Assembly (NCBI GenBank): GCA_021776195.1
Contig: JAJFGK010000054.1
Coordinates: 1 to 11,466 of the forward strand
Direction of reading: 5' to 3'
Length of the DNA stretch: 11,466 bases
Source: Kiloniellaceae bacterium
Lineage (GTDB): Bacteria > Pseudomonadota > Alphaproteobacteria > Kiloniellales > Kiloniellaceae
Shown here: positions 1 through 7,835 of the stretch, one piece after another
Numbering within the stretch: position 1 is the first letter of the stretch
How the letters are laid out: each line of letters starts with the position of its first letter
Notes under the pieces: model-generated
What the model was told of the DNA's origin: nothing
Databases searched by the model: none
Seen by the model: only the letters and a program-made list of their open reading frames with translations
Position numbers and translations under genes: made by a program

Positions 1-286
1 TGACTTCAGCGCCTTTCGCGCCGCCGGCTGTCAGGCCAAGAGCCCGCTCAAGACCCTGGACCGGCTGGCGGTCGACCGTGAAGGCGAGGCGGTCACGGTC
101 GAGACCGACTCGCGCTCCTTCCTGCATCACCAGGTGCGCAACATGGTGGGGTCCCTGGCCGAGGTCGGCCGCGGCCGTCGGTCGCCGGACTGGATCGCCG
201 AGGTTCTGGCCTCGCGCGACCGCCGCCAGGCCGGCCCCTCGGCGCCGGCCTGCGGGCTCTACCTGGTGGCGGTGGACTACGAATAG
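1..286 (+). CDS. truA: tRNA pseudouridine(38-40) synthase TruA, 3' part only
   Basis: Only the last 94 codons are in the window; the reading frame begins at base 2 and ends at TAG 284-286. TruA converts uridines 38-40 in the anticodon arm of many tRNAs to pseudouridine in the cytoplasm. The visible part is the C-terminal half of the catalytic fold. It contains the family signature [11 protein letters not shown] followed by [21 protein letters not shown], which matches the usual R-x-x-AGP-x-APA-x-GL-x-L ending. The catalytic aspartate is N-terminal and lies outside the window, so its presence cannot be checked. The gene converges with the RidA-family gene, with 45 bases between the stops and no convincing terminator hairpin there. 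In many alphaproteobacteria truA lies beside dapE, which agrees with the order here. Confidence 0.95.
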   Translation, partial: DFSAFRAAGCQAKSPLKTLDRLAVDREGEAVTVETDSRSFLHHQVRNMVGSLAEVGRGRRSPDWIAEVLASRDRRQAGPSAPACGLYLVAVDYE

Positions 287-331
287 GATCCGGGGCCAAG
301 GGGCTTTGAGGGCTGAGCGGTCGAGGCCGGG

Positions 332-811
332 TTAGCGGAACTCGACCTCCATCCAGGTCTCGAAGCAGTTGTTGCCGGCCAGGCTCTGGACCCCGATGGT
401 GGCGCGGCCGCCGATTCCGATCTCCGGGCCGAAGACCTCCACCAGACAGTCGGCCATGGCCGTCGACACCAGGTGTACGTCGGTGAAATCGGGGGCACAG
501 GCAACGAAGTTCAAGGACTTGATGATCGCCACCACGCGGTCGAGATCGCCCAGGGCCTGTTTCATCCCGGCGATGGCGTTCAGGGCGGTCACGCGCGCGG
601 CCTCGCGGCCCTGTTCCGTTGTGACCCCTTCCCCCAGGCGCCCGGGATGGAGCGGCCGTCCGTTGAGATCGGGCACGTGCCCGGAGAGGTGAAGGACGGA
701 GCCGACGATGTGGAAAGGCTTCATCGTCCCGTAGTTGGCCCCGTAGTAGCTTGCCCCTTCCTGCGCGGGCAGGGTCAAGCCAAGCTCCCGCAGTCGATCT
801 TCGATGCCCAT
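332..811 (-). CDS. RidA family (YjgF/YER057c/UK114) protein
   Basis: This 159-residue cytoplasmic protein belongs to the RidA/YjgF superfamily. Characterised RidA members are trimers that hydrolyse reactive enamine/imine intermediates such as 2-aminoacrylate released by PLP enzymes. It is longer than classical RidA (about 130 residues) and resembles the roughly 150-residue subgroup with an extended N-terminus. R136 in GGRATIGVQSL aligns with catalytic Arg105 of E. coli RidA, and E151 falls where Glu120 would be, 15 residues later as in RidA. The usual Leu-Pro after the arginine is Leu-Ala here. The ATG at 811 has only a weak GAAGAG-like ribosome site upstream. The gene lies 54 bases downstream of dapE on the same strand, so it may be the last gene of the dap transcript. 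The exact substrate is unknown, so no symbol is given. Confidence 0.9.
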   Translation of the reverse strand: MGIEDRLRELGLTLPAQEGASYYGANYGTMKPFHIVGSVLHLSGHVPDLNGRPLHPGRLGEGVTTEQGREAARVTALNAIAGMKQALGDLDRVVAIIKSLNFVACAPDFTDVHLVSTAMADCLVEVFGPEIGIGGRATIGVQSLAGNNCFETWMEVEFR

Positions 812-865
812 TTATCTACTCTTCACTGTGATCGGCGGGGTCTTGAGCGGACCGACGGCCAACGA

Positions 866-2035
866 TCAGCCCGTCGGGAAGAAATAGCTCTCCAGGATCT
901 TTTCGTAGATGCCGGTCAGTGCCTCCAGGTGGGCGAGCGGGACCTGCTCGTCGACCTTGTGGGCATAGCCGTTCAGGAGGCCGAACTCGGCCACCGGGCA
1001 GTGGTCCTTGATGAAGCGGGCATCGGAGGTGCCGCCGGTGGTGCCCAGGGCCGGCGGCCTGCCGGTCCCCTCGGCGATGGCCTGGGAGATGAGGTCGCTG
1101 AAGGGGCTGGGCGGGCAAAGGAAGGACGCGCTGGGCGCCGAGATCGCCAGCTCGTAGCGCGCGCCCTCGCGGTCCAGGCGCTCGCGCACCCAGGCCTCGA
1201 CGCTGGCCGCGGTCTGCAGATCGTTGAAGCGCACATTGAAGCGCACCTTGCCGAGCGCCGGGATCACGTTGGTCGCGGCGTTGCCGACATCGATCGAGGT
1301 GATCTGCAGCGAGCTCGCCGGAAAGTGGGCGTTGCCCTCGTCCAGGGTCTCGTCGACCAGGGGCGCCAGCATGCGAACCAGGTGGTGGAGCGGATTGTCG
1401 GCCAGGTCCGGATAGGCCGAATGGCCCTGCACGCCAAAGACCGTCAGGGTCCCGTTCAGGCTGCCGCGGCGGCCGATCTTGACCATGTCGCCGAGATCCT
1501 GGGCCGAGGTCGGCTCGCCGACCAGACAGTGGTCGAGGCGCTGGCCCTCGTTCTCGAGCCACTCCAGGACCTTCACCGTGCCGTTCACCGCATCGGCTTC
1601 CTCGTCGCCGGTGATCAGCAGCGAGATCGAACCGGGAATGCCCTCTCCCGGCTTGCCGCGCGCCGCCATGAAGCGGGCCAGGGCGGCGACGAAGCAGGCG
1701 ATCGAGCCCTTCATGTCGACCGCGCCGCGGCCGATCAGCACGCCGTCGCGGACCTCGGCGGCGAAGGGATCCACCGACCAGGCCGCCGCGTCGCCGACCG
1801 GCACCACGTCGGTGTGGCCGGCATAGCAGAAGTTGGGCTGCTGGTGGCCGAGCCGGGCATAGAGGTTGTCGACCCGTTCGGTGCCCTGGTGCTGGAAGGG
1901 CAGGCGGTGACAGGTGAAGCCGAGGCCGGCCAGGATCGTCTCCAGCAGGTCGAGCGCCCCGCCTTCGATCGGGGTCACGCTGGGGCAGCGAATGAGGTCT
2001 TGGGTCAGGCCGATGGCGTCGGGCGGCTGGGTCAT
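866..2035 (-). CDS. dapE: Succinyl-diaminopimelate desuccinylase DapE
   Basis: DapE is a di-zinc M20-family hydrolase that removes succinate from N-succinyl-LL-2,6-diaminopimelate. This is a late cytoplasmic step to meso-diaminopimelate for peptidoglycan and to lysine. At 389 residues it has normal family length. The metal and catalytic residues are all visible: H74 and D76 in YAGHTDVVP, D107 in GRGAVDMKG, the pair E145/E146 in TGDEEAD, E174 in GEPTS, and the C-terminal H359 in NGYAHKVDE. A dimerisation domain occupies roughly residues 180-295. The frame stays open far upstream through dapD, so the start is set by homology to MTQPPDAIGL at ATG 2035, 14 bases after the dapD stop. No strong ribosome site is seen there, so translation is probably helped by the upstream gene. 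It is probably co-transcribed with dapD. Confidence 0.96.
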   Translation of the reverse strand: MTQPPDAIGLTQDLIRCPSVTPIEGGALDLLETILAGLGFTCHRLPFQHQGTERVDNLYARLGHQQPNFCYAGHTDVVPVGDAAAWSVDPFAAEVRDGVLIGRGAVDMKGSIACFVAALARFMAARGKPGEGIPGSISLLITGDEEADAVNGTVKVLEWLENEGQRLDHCLVGEPTSAQDLGDMVKIGRRGSLNGTLTVFGVQGHSAYPDLADNPLHHLVRMLAPLVDETLDEGNAHFPASSLQITSIDVGNAATNVIPALGKVRFNVRFNDLQTAASVEAWVRERLDREGARYELAISAPSASFLCPPSPFSDLISQAIAEGTGRPPALGTTGGTSDARFIKDHCPVAEFGLLNGYAHKVDEQVPLAHLEALTGIYEKILESYFFPTG

Positions 2036-2049
2036 GATCGCCGGCCGGC

Positions 2050-2880
<831 letters not shown>

Positions 2881-2932
2881 CGCCGTTCTCTGCCCCTTGT
2901 GATCTTTTGGGCCCCGTAAGCGGGCCGGCGCG

Positions 2933-2962
2933 ACTTTGCGCGTGGCGGCCCAGATCCGTCAA
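2933..2962 (-). promoter_or_regulatory. Possible dapD promoter
   Basis: On the minus strand a TTGACG hexamer (2957-2962, five of six matches to the sigma-70 -35 consensus) is followed after 18 bases by a weak CAAAGT -10 candidate (2933-2938). This would give a leader of about 45 bases before dapD. The -10 match is poor, so this is a suggestion from position and the good -35 only. Confidence 0.3.
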
Positions 2963-2980
2963 GGGTCCGCCCGTGTTTCG

Positions 2981-3700
2981 TCAGCCTTGGGCGGCCTGTC
3001 CGGTTCGATGATCGTGAAGCGCTTCGAGCCAGCCCGTCAGGTCCTCCGTGACCGCATCGAAGGGGCCGTGGTGCCGGGCCGCTTCATGGCTTTCGTCGGC
3101 TCCCTTGATCCAGCAGGTCCGCATGCCCAGCGCGGCGGCCGGCGGCAGGTTCCGGGCACTGTCCTCGAAGAAGACCGAGCGCTCGGGCGTCACGTCGTGA
3201 GACTTCAGAAAGGCCTCATAGGTCGCCTGGTGGGGCTTGGGCCGGTAGTCGGCGCTGCGAATGTCGAAGATCTCCTCGAAGAGGCCCTCAAGCCCGAGGC
3301 GCTCCAGGACCCGTCCGATATAGGGTTGCGAGGCGGTGGTGAAAATCAGGCGGCGCCCGCCAAGCCGCAAAATAGCCTCGCGCATCCGGGGGTTGGGCCG
3401 CAGCGGCGACAGCTCGATGTCGTGGACATAGGCCAGAAACTCATCGGGCTCGAGCCCGTGATGCAGCATCAAGCCCCGCATCGAAGAGCCGTAGGCTTCG
3501 TAGTAGGTGCTTTTCAGCCGGTCGGCTTCCGCCTGGTCGACGCCCAAGAAGTCACGAATATAGCTGTGAATGCGCTGATTAACTTGGCCGAAAAGGTCGC
3601 TTTCCGGTGGGTAGAGCGTGTTGTCGAGGTCGAAAACCCAGATATCGACCTGGTTCATGCTCTCGAAAGGATGGGTTCGGGTCGGTTCGGTCCTGTTCAT
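2981..3700 (-). CDS. HAD-family pyrimidine 5'-nucleotidase-like phosphatase
   Basis: A cytoplasmic haloacid-dehalogenase phosphatase, subfamily I, of the bacterial pyrimidine 5'-nucleotidase type. Yeast relatives such as Sdt1 dephosphorylate pyrimidine mononucleotides; the substrate here is not known. With the ATG at 3700 it has 239 residues. Motif I is WVFDLDNTLYP with nucleophile D24 and acid/base D26. The helical cap contains YGSSMRGLMLHHG, motif II is IFTTAS, motif III is YRPKPHQATY with the conserved lysine, and motif IV is FFEDSARNL. Start choice is uncertain: ATG 3658 would remove 14 residues and has GAGAG almost touching it, whereas ATG 3700 has no clear ribosome site but gives an N-terminus closer to the usual family length. 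It lies 100 bases upstream of dapD on the same strand and diverges from the GGDEF gene. Confidence 0.9.
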   Translation of the reverse strand: MNRTEPTRTHPFESMNQVDIWVFDLDNTLYPPESDLFGQVNQRIHSYIRDFLGVDQAEADRLKSTYYEAYGSSMRGLMLHHGLEPDEFLAYVHDIELSPLRPNPRMREAILRLGGRRLIFTTASQPYIGRVLERLGLEGLFEEIFDIRSADYRPKPHQATYEAFLKSHDVTPERSVFFEDSARNLPPAAALGMRTCWIKGADESHEAARHHGPFDAVTEDLTGWLEALHDHRTGQAAQG

Positions 3701-3868
3701 GGCCGCGAGCCATAGCAGGCATTCCGGCGGCGGGCAAAGCCCTCTTGGGCGAAAAAGCCTGCGTCCGGGGAGGGGACGGCCGGTGCACCCGCTTAAGCTG
3801 CCGTTAAGTCCTCTCAGGCAGATTATCCCTAGGAAAAGCATGACAAATTTCGTGGAAAATTGATCGGC
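3701..3868. promoter_or_regulatory. Divergent intergenic region between HAD gene and GGDEF gene
   Basis: This 168-base stretch must hold the promoters for both divergent genes. It contains a TTAA-N7-TTAA site (listed separately). On the HAD side it has short GC hairpins: GGGC-AAA-GCCC (3732-3742) competes with GCCC-TCTT-GGGC (3739-3750), and both lie inside a 6-base inverted repeat GCAGGC (3715-3720)/GCCTGC (3757-3762). On the minus strand TTGTCA (3841-3846) and GATAAT (3822-3827) resemble -35 and -10 elements, but they are only 13 bases apart, too close for a normal sigma-70 promoter. No strong promoter can be assigned on either strand. Confidence 0.5.
3793..3807. promoter_or_regulatory. CtrA-like binding site (TTAA-N7-TTAA)
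   Basis: TTAA at 3793-3796 and TTAA at 3804-3807 are separated by exactly seven bases (GCTGCCG). This matches the full two-half-site consensus TTAA-N7-TTAA of CtrA, the response regulator that controls cell cycle, motility and c-di-GMP genes in alphaproteobacteria. The site is symmetric enough to work in either orientation. It lies 61 bases before the ATG of the diguanylate cyclase and 92 bases before the HAD start. TTAA is rare in this GC-rich sequence, so a perfect pair in one of the few intergenic regions is unlikely to be chance. Binding itself is inferred. Confidence 0.6.
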
Positions 3869-5629
3869 ATGGCCGAAAAGACCGCAAGTCGTTCGGTTGC
3901 GGTGCAAGCTGACGCTCCGGCAGACCGGTCGGCCGGGCTGCAGCTCTTTGCGCCGGGGGGGACCTTTGCCTGTTATCCAGGCCCCGTGCTGTTGGTCGGC
4001 CACAATGGCATCGTGCTGTCCCACAACGATGCCGGCGAGGCCTTGAGCCGCCTCCTCCAGGGCGACCATGCGGCGCAGCTTCGCGACGCGGTTCAAGTCG
4101 CCATCGAAGGGCACGCGGCCCAGATCAATCCCCTGATCCTGGAGGCGGACGAAAGCCTCGGCACGGCCCAGCAGAGCTTCGACTTGACGGTTCTGCCCTG
4201 GGCCCAGGGCACCGCGGCGCTGATGATTGCCCGCGACACGACGTTGGAGCGCAGCCTTCGCGGCGCCTTGATCGATTCGCGCCAGAGGTTCAAGGACCTG
4301 GCGGACCTGGCTGCGGATTTTTCTTGGGAGACCGATCGGACGGGACGCTTCGTCTACCTCTCCGACGACAGCCTGCTGGGCTCGCCGGCCACCGATTTTC
4401 TCGGCCAGGAGGCCGATGGTTTCCTGGTTGAGCGGCCGGCCGACGGCGTTTCGCTCTTTACCGCCAAGGAGCCTTATCACGATCGCCAGGTCTGGCTGCG
4501 CTCGGCGGAAGGCCAAGAGGTCTGCCTGTCCCTGTCGGCCAGGCCGCTTTACGACGAGCAGGGCGTCTGGGTCGGCACCCGGGGTCTCAGCCGCGATGTC
4601 AGCCAGGACGAAGAGAGCGAACAGCGCCAGGCCCAGTTGCGACTGCGCAACCGGTTGCTCGGCTATGTTCTGCAGCTCATGCGGGCCGAGGTCGAACCGT
4701 TGCGCATGCTGACCGCGGCTGTCGAGGCCCTGGTGCCGGCCATCTCCGTGGATGGTGCCGTGCTGCTGCGCAAAGGCGAGGACGAAGAACTGGCCATCCA
4801 GGTGCTGGCCGGCACGCCCTTGCCCAAGCCGCTGTTGGAAGGCGTGTTGAAGGCGGCGCGGGATTCTTCCGCCTCGGAAGCGAGCCTGGAGGACAGGGCC
4901 GGCCGTGCCTTTGCTCTGTCGCGCGAGAAGGGGCCGGCCAGTGCGGTGCTCGCGGTCTGGCGGGCGCCCGGGCGTCAGGCCTGCGATGCGACCGAGCGCG
5001 AATTCCTAGCCGCGGTGATCGAGGAAGTGGGTCAGGTGATCGAACGGCTCGTGCGGGAGAGCGCTCTGGAACAGCTTTCCGCGACCGATCCCCTGACCGG
5101 ACTGCTGAACCGGCGCGGCTTCTTGCAAAACCTCGAAGAACAGATCTCCCAGGTGGCGACGACAGAGCCCGGCGGCGCGCTCTTTTACATCGATCTCGAC
5201 AACTTCAAGGCCGTGAACGACACCAAGGGTCATCAGGCGGGCGACGCGCTGTTGGCGCGGGTCGCGAACTGCCTGAGAGAGCATATTCGCAACGACGACC
5301 TGGCCGGCCGGCTGGGCGGCGACGAGTTCGCTGTCTACCTGGGCAGGATCTCGCCCGTCGTCGCCGAGCAGAAGGCGTTGCTCTTGATCAAGTCGGCGCA
5401 GCGCTTGAGCGAAGAATTCGCGGACCCCAATAAACCTCTGGGATTCTCCATCGGCGTGGCCCTCCATCGGGCGGACAGCAAGGAATCCATCGAGTCGCTG
5501 ATCGAGCGCGCCGACGGGGCGATGTATGAAGCCAAGCGCGGCGGAAAGGGACGGCACAAGCTGTCCGATCCGGCCAAGCGTCCCGGGTCAGGTAACGCGA
5601 GACCAGGTAATGCGAGTGACGTAACGTGA
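3869..5629 (+). CDS. PAS-PAS-GAF-GGDEF diguanylate cyclase
   Basis: A soluble signalling enzyme of 586 residues, with no signal peptide or membrane segment, predicted to make cyclic di-GMP from two GTP. A PAS-like domain lies at about residues 30-125 (GPVLLVGHNGIVLSHNDAGEA). A second PAS lies at about 138-245 (FSWETDRTGRFVYLSDDSLLG, ending DEQGVWVGTRGLSRDVS). A GAF-like domain lies at about 262-395, and the GGDEF domain at about 403-555. The GGDEF domain begins DPLTGLLNRRGF (D407), has the metal/substrate segment IDLDNFKAVND (442-451), an intact GGDEF at 483-487, and an RxxD inhibitory site (R474-D477) exactly five residues before it. It should therefore be active and product-inhibited. No EAL domain is present. 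ATG 3869 is chosen; an in-frame TTG at 3860, close behind GGAAAA, is the alternative. Its TGA overlaps the GTG of the DUF2336 gene. Confidence 0.93.
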   Translation: MAEKTASRSVAVQADAPADRSAGLQLFAPGGTFACYPGPVLLVGHNGIVLSHNDAGEALSRLLQGDHAAQLRDAVQVAIEGHAAQINPLILEADESLGTAQQSFDLTVLPWAQGTAALMIARDTTLERSLRGALIDSRQRFKDLADLAADFSWETDRTGRFVYLSDDSLLGSPATDFLGQEADGFLVERPADGVSLFTAKEPYHDRQVWLRSAEGQEVCLSLSARPLYDEQGVWVGTRGLSRDVSQDEESEQRQAQLRLRNRLLGYVLQLMRAEVEPLRMLTAAVEALVPAISVDGAVLLRKGEDEELAIQVLAGTPLPKPLLEGVLKAARDSSASEASLEDRAGRAFALSREKGPASAVLAVWRAPGRQACDATEREFLAAVIEEVGQVIERLVRESALEQLSATDPLTGLLNRRGFLQNLEEQISQVATTEPGGALFYIDLDNFKAVNDTKGHQAGDALLARVANCLREHIRNDDLAGRLGGDEFAVYLGRISPVVAEQKALLLIKSAQRLSEEFADPNKPLGFSIGVALHRADSKESIESLIERADGAMYEAKRGGKGRHKLSDPAKRPGSGNARPGNASDVT

Positions 5630-5630
5630 G
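5589..5630 (+). repeat. Short tandem repeat at the GGDEF/DUF2336 junction
   Basis: The unit CAGGTAACGCGAGAC (5589-5603) is followed directly by CAGGTAATGCGAGTG (5604-5618), identical at 12 of 15 positions. A third degenerate copy of its core, GTAACGTGAG (5621-5630), contains the stop codon of the cyclase and the GTG start of the next gene. The repeats encode the low-complexity tail GNARPGNASDV of the cyclase. Confidence 0.6.
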
Positions 5631-6882
5631 CGCAAACGAGACAGATAAGGCTTCGCCCTCGGCCGAAGTGTCCTACGAAGAATCCAAACGGATGGTGAGC
5701 GACAGCGATCCGGCCGTTCGGTTGGAGCTGGCCCGGCAGCGCGGCCTGCGCCCCGAGGTACTCTACTATCTGGCCGAGGATTCCTCGCTGGAGGTGCGCT
5801 GTCTGACGGCGGCCAATCCCGACTGTCCGCCGCAGGCCGACCTGCTCCTGGCCCAGGACCAAGCCGTGGACGTGCGCTCGACCCTGGCCGCCAAGGTGGC
5901 GCGGCTGCGGCCCGAATTCGATCCCGATGCCAGCGCCCGGGCGACCCGCTTCATCGTCGAAACCCTTGAAACGCTGGCCCGGGATCAGGCCGTCCAGGTA
6001 CGCTCCGCCCTGGCCGAGGGATTGAAGACCCTGCCCAATGCGCCGCACGGCGTCATCATGACCCTGGCCCGGGATATCGAAGACGATATCGCCTGCCGGG
6101 TGCTCGAAGCGTCTCCGGTCATCGGCGACGAGGATCTCCTCGATATCATCGACTATGGTTGCAACACCGGGCGCCTCAAGGCCATCTCCCGGCGGCCGGG
6201 ACTGGGCGAGGCCATATCCGATGCGATCATCGCCAGAGACGATCATGCGGCGGTCACCAGTCTGCTCAGCAACACTTCGGCGCAGATTCGCGAAGACGCG
6301 CTCGACCGGCTGATTGACGCCGCCGTGGATCAACCCGATTGGCACCGGCCCCTGGTCTGCCGGCCGCTGCTCGGCAAACTTGGCATTCTGCGCCTGGCCG
6401 AGATTGCCGCCGATACGTTCCTGCAGCACCTGCTGGCGCGGCCCGACATCGACGAAGAGACCGCCCATGGGGTGGCCGAGATCGCGCGCCGTCGTTTGGA
6501 AGAGGCGCAGACCGAGTCGGAGCCGGAGGAGACCGGCGAGGAAAAGGCGCGTCGCCTTTTCGCCGAGGGTGCCCTGGACGCCGAACTGCTGTTCGAGGCG
6601 CTCGATGCTGGCGACCACGACCTTGTCCGCCTCGCCTTGACCCTGCTGTCCGAGCGGCCGCGGGAGTTTGTCGACAAGCTGCTGGCCGCGCGGTCGCCCA
6701 AGGCCATTGCCGCCCTGGTCTGGGCGGCCGGCTGTCCCATGCGCCTCGCCATACAGATTCAGATCAAGATCGCCCGCATTCCGCCGGGCGCCGTGCTCTA
6801 TGCGCACGGCGGCGTCGACTTTCCCCTGACCGAGGCGGAAATGGACTGGCAGCTCCAGTTCTTCTCGGAGTCGGAAGACTGA
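5626..6882 (+). CDS. DUF2336 domain-containing helical-repeat protein
   Basis: A 418-residue protein matching the DUF2336 family of Alphaproteobacteria; its function is unknown. The N-terminal half is made of short helical repeats resembling HEAT or leucine-rich-variant repeats with a D-x-x-x-x-VR core: SDSDPAVRLELARQ (25-38), DSSLEVRCLTAA (52-63), DQAVDVRSTLAA (78-89), DQAVQVRSALAE (120-131) and a weaker DIEDDIACRVLEA (150-162). A charged, probably unstructured linker (about 290-310, rich in Glu) leads to a C-terminal helical part ending IARIPPGAV and GGVDFPLTEAEMDWQLQFF, typical of the family. There is no signal peptide, membrane segment or recognisable catalytic motif, so a protein-binding scaffold is most likely (inference). 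The GTG start overlaps the cyclase stop by 4 bases, implying coupled translation and a shared pathway. Its TGA directly abuts the argB stop. Confidence 0.88.
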   Translation: MSANETDKASPSAEVSYEESKRMVSDSDPAVRLELARQRGLRPEVLYYLAEDSSLEVRCLTAANPDCPPQADLLLAQDQAVDVRSTLAAKVARLRPEFDPDASARATRFIVETLETLARDQAVQVRSALAEGLKTLPNAPHGVIMTLARDIEDDIACRVLEASPVIGDEDLLDIIDYGCNTGRLKAISRRPGLGEAISDAIIARDDHAAVTSLLSNTSAQIREDALDRLIDAAVDQPDWHRPLVCRPLLGKLGILRLAEIAADTFLQHLLARPDIDEETAHGVAEIARRRLEEAQTESEPEETGEEKARRLFAEGALDAELLFEALDAGDHDLVRLALTLLSERPREFVDKLLAARSPKAIAALVWAAGCPMRLAIQIQIKIARIPPGAVLYAHGGVDFPLTEAEMDWQLQFFSESED

Positions 6883-7809
6883 TCAGGCCCTGGCCGGTGC
6901 GGCGTTGTTGCCTATAAGAGTGCCACAGCCGTAACCGGTGAAGATCTCCAGCAGAATGGAATGGTCGACCCGGCCATCGATGATGGTGGCGCTCTCCACG
7001 CCGCCCTCGACCGCGGTCACGCAGGTCTCCAACTTGGGGATCATGCCGCCGGAAATGACCCCTTCGCTTCGCAGACGGGCCACGTCGGCCAGGCTCAGCT
7101 CCGGGATCAGGGTCCCGTCGGGATCGAGCACGCCCTCGACATCGGTCAGCATGAGCAGCCGGGCCGCCTTCAGTGCCGCCGCGATGGCGCCGGCGGCGGT
7201 GTCGGCATTGATGTTGTAGGTCTCGCCGTCGGCGCCGACCCCAATCGGCGCGATCACCGGGATCATGCCCTCTTTTTCGAGGGAGCTGATCACCTTCGGA
7301 TTGACCTTTTCCGGCTCGCCGACGAAACCGAGGTCGAGAACCTTCTCGATGTTGGAATTCTCGTCGCGCTTCGTGCGCCTCAGCCTGCGCGCCTGGATCA
7401 GGTTACCGTCCTTGCCCGACAGACCGATCGCGGTGCCGCCCGCGCCGTTGATGGCGCTGACGATCTGTTTGTTGATGCTGCCGGACAGGACCATCTCGAC
7501 GATCTCGACGGTGGCCGCGTCGGTCACCCTGAGGCCGTCGATGAACTCGCTCTGGACCTTCAGTCGCTCCAGCATGCGGCCGATCTGCGGTCCCCCGCCA
7601 TGGACCACGACCGGGTTGATGCCGACCTGCTTCAGCAAAACGATATCCTGGGCGAACAGGCGGGCCAGCGAGGCGTCGCCCATGGCGTGGCCGCCGTACT
7701 TGATGACGAAGGTGGCGCCGGAATAGCGCCGCATGTAGGGCAGTGCCTCGGAAATGGTATGCGCCGCCTGCAGCCATTTCTTGGCTTCGCTGTAAGACCG
7801 CTGTGCCAT
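6883..7809 (-). CDS. argB: Acetylglutamate kinase ArgB
   Basis: ArgB phosphorylates N-acetyl-L-glutamate with ATP, the second step of arginine synthesis, in the cytoplasm. The protein has 308 residues. Family motifs are VIKYGGHAM (35-43), [14 protein letters not shown] (67-80), the substrate segment DGLRVTD (91-97), LSGKDGN (130-136), NINADTAAG (199-207), LTDVEGVLD (221-229) and [11 protein letters not shown] (253-263). An N-terminal helix (about 9-29, [20 protein letters not shown]) and the C-terminal [15 protein letters not shown] (283-297) resemble features of arginine-inhibited hexameric enzymes, so feedback inhibition by arginine is likely. ATG 7809 is preferred because AGAGGGGG sits 7 bases upstream; an in-frame TTG at 7833 would place that ribosome site inside the gene. 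It lies 26 bases after yihA and converges with the DUF2336 gene with no spacer. Confidence 0.97.
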   Translation of the reverse strand: MAQRSYSEAKKWLQAAHTISEALPYMRRYSGATFVIKYGGHAMGDASLARLFAQDIVLLKQVGINPVVVHGGGPQIGRMLERLKVQSEFIDGLRVTDAATVEIVEMVLSGSINKQIVSAINGAGGTAIGLSGKDGNLIQARRLRRTKRDENSNIEKVLDLGFVGEPEKVNPKVISSLEKEGMIPVIAPIGVGADGETYNINADTAAGAIAAALKAARLLMLTDVEGVLDPDGTLIPELSLADVARLRSEGVISGGMIPKLETCVTAVEGGVESATIIDGRVDHSILLEIFTGYGCGTLIGNNAAPARA

Positions 7810-7816
7810 GGTGATT

Positions 7817-7824
7817 CCCCCTCT
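7817..7824 (-). promoter_or_regulatory. Ribosome-binding site of argB
   Basis: AGAGGGGG on the minus strand ends 7 bases before ATG 7809. This strong Shine-Dalgarno sequence decides the argB start against the longer TTG form beginning at 7833. Confidence 0.75.
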
Positions 7825-7835
7825 CGGCCGCAATC

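Noticed and set aside
2905..2927. A GC hairpin (GGCCC...GGGCC) before dapD considered as a terminator of the HAD transcript
   Set aside because: The T-run lies on the wrong side for leftward transcription and the stem is only 5 bases.
3701..4516. The HAD frame staying open upstream, giving a 511-residue protein
   Set aside because: The extra part is antisense to the cyclase gene and crosses the intergenic region; HAD homology begins only near residue 19 from ATG 3700.
5335..6807. A 490-codon open frame antisense to the DUF2336 gene
   Set aside because: The composition looks like a shadow frame, while the plus strand has family similarity and a coupled start.
6862..6880. A TCTTC/GAAGA inverted repeat at the end of the DUF2336 gene as a terminator
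   Set aside because: A 5-base AT-rich stem without a T-run, inside coding sequence.
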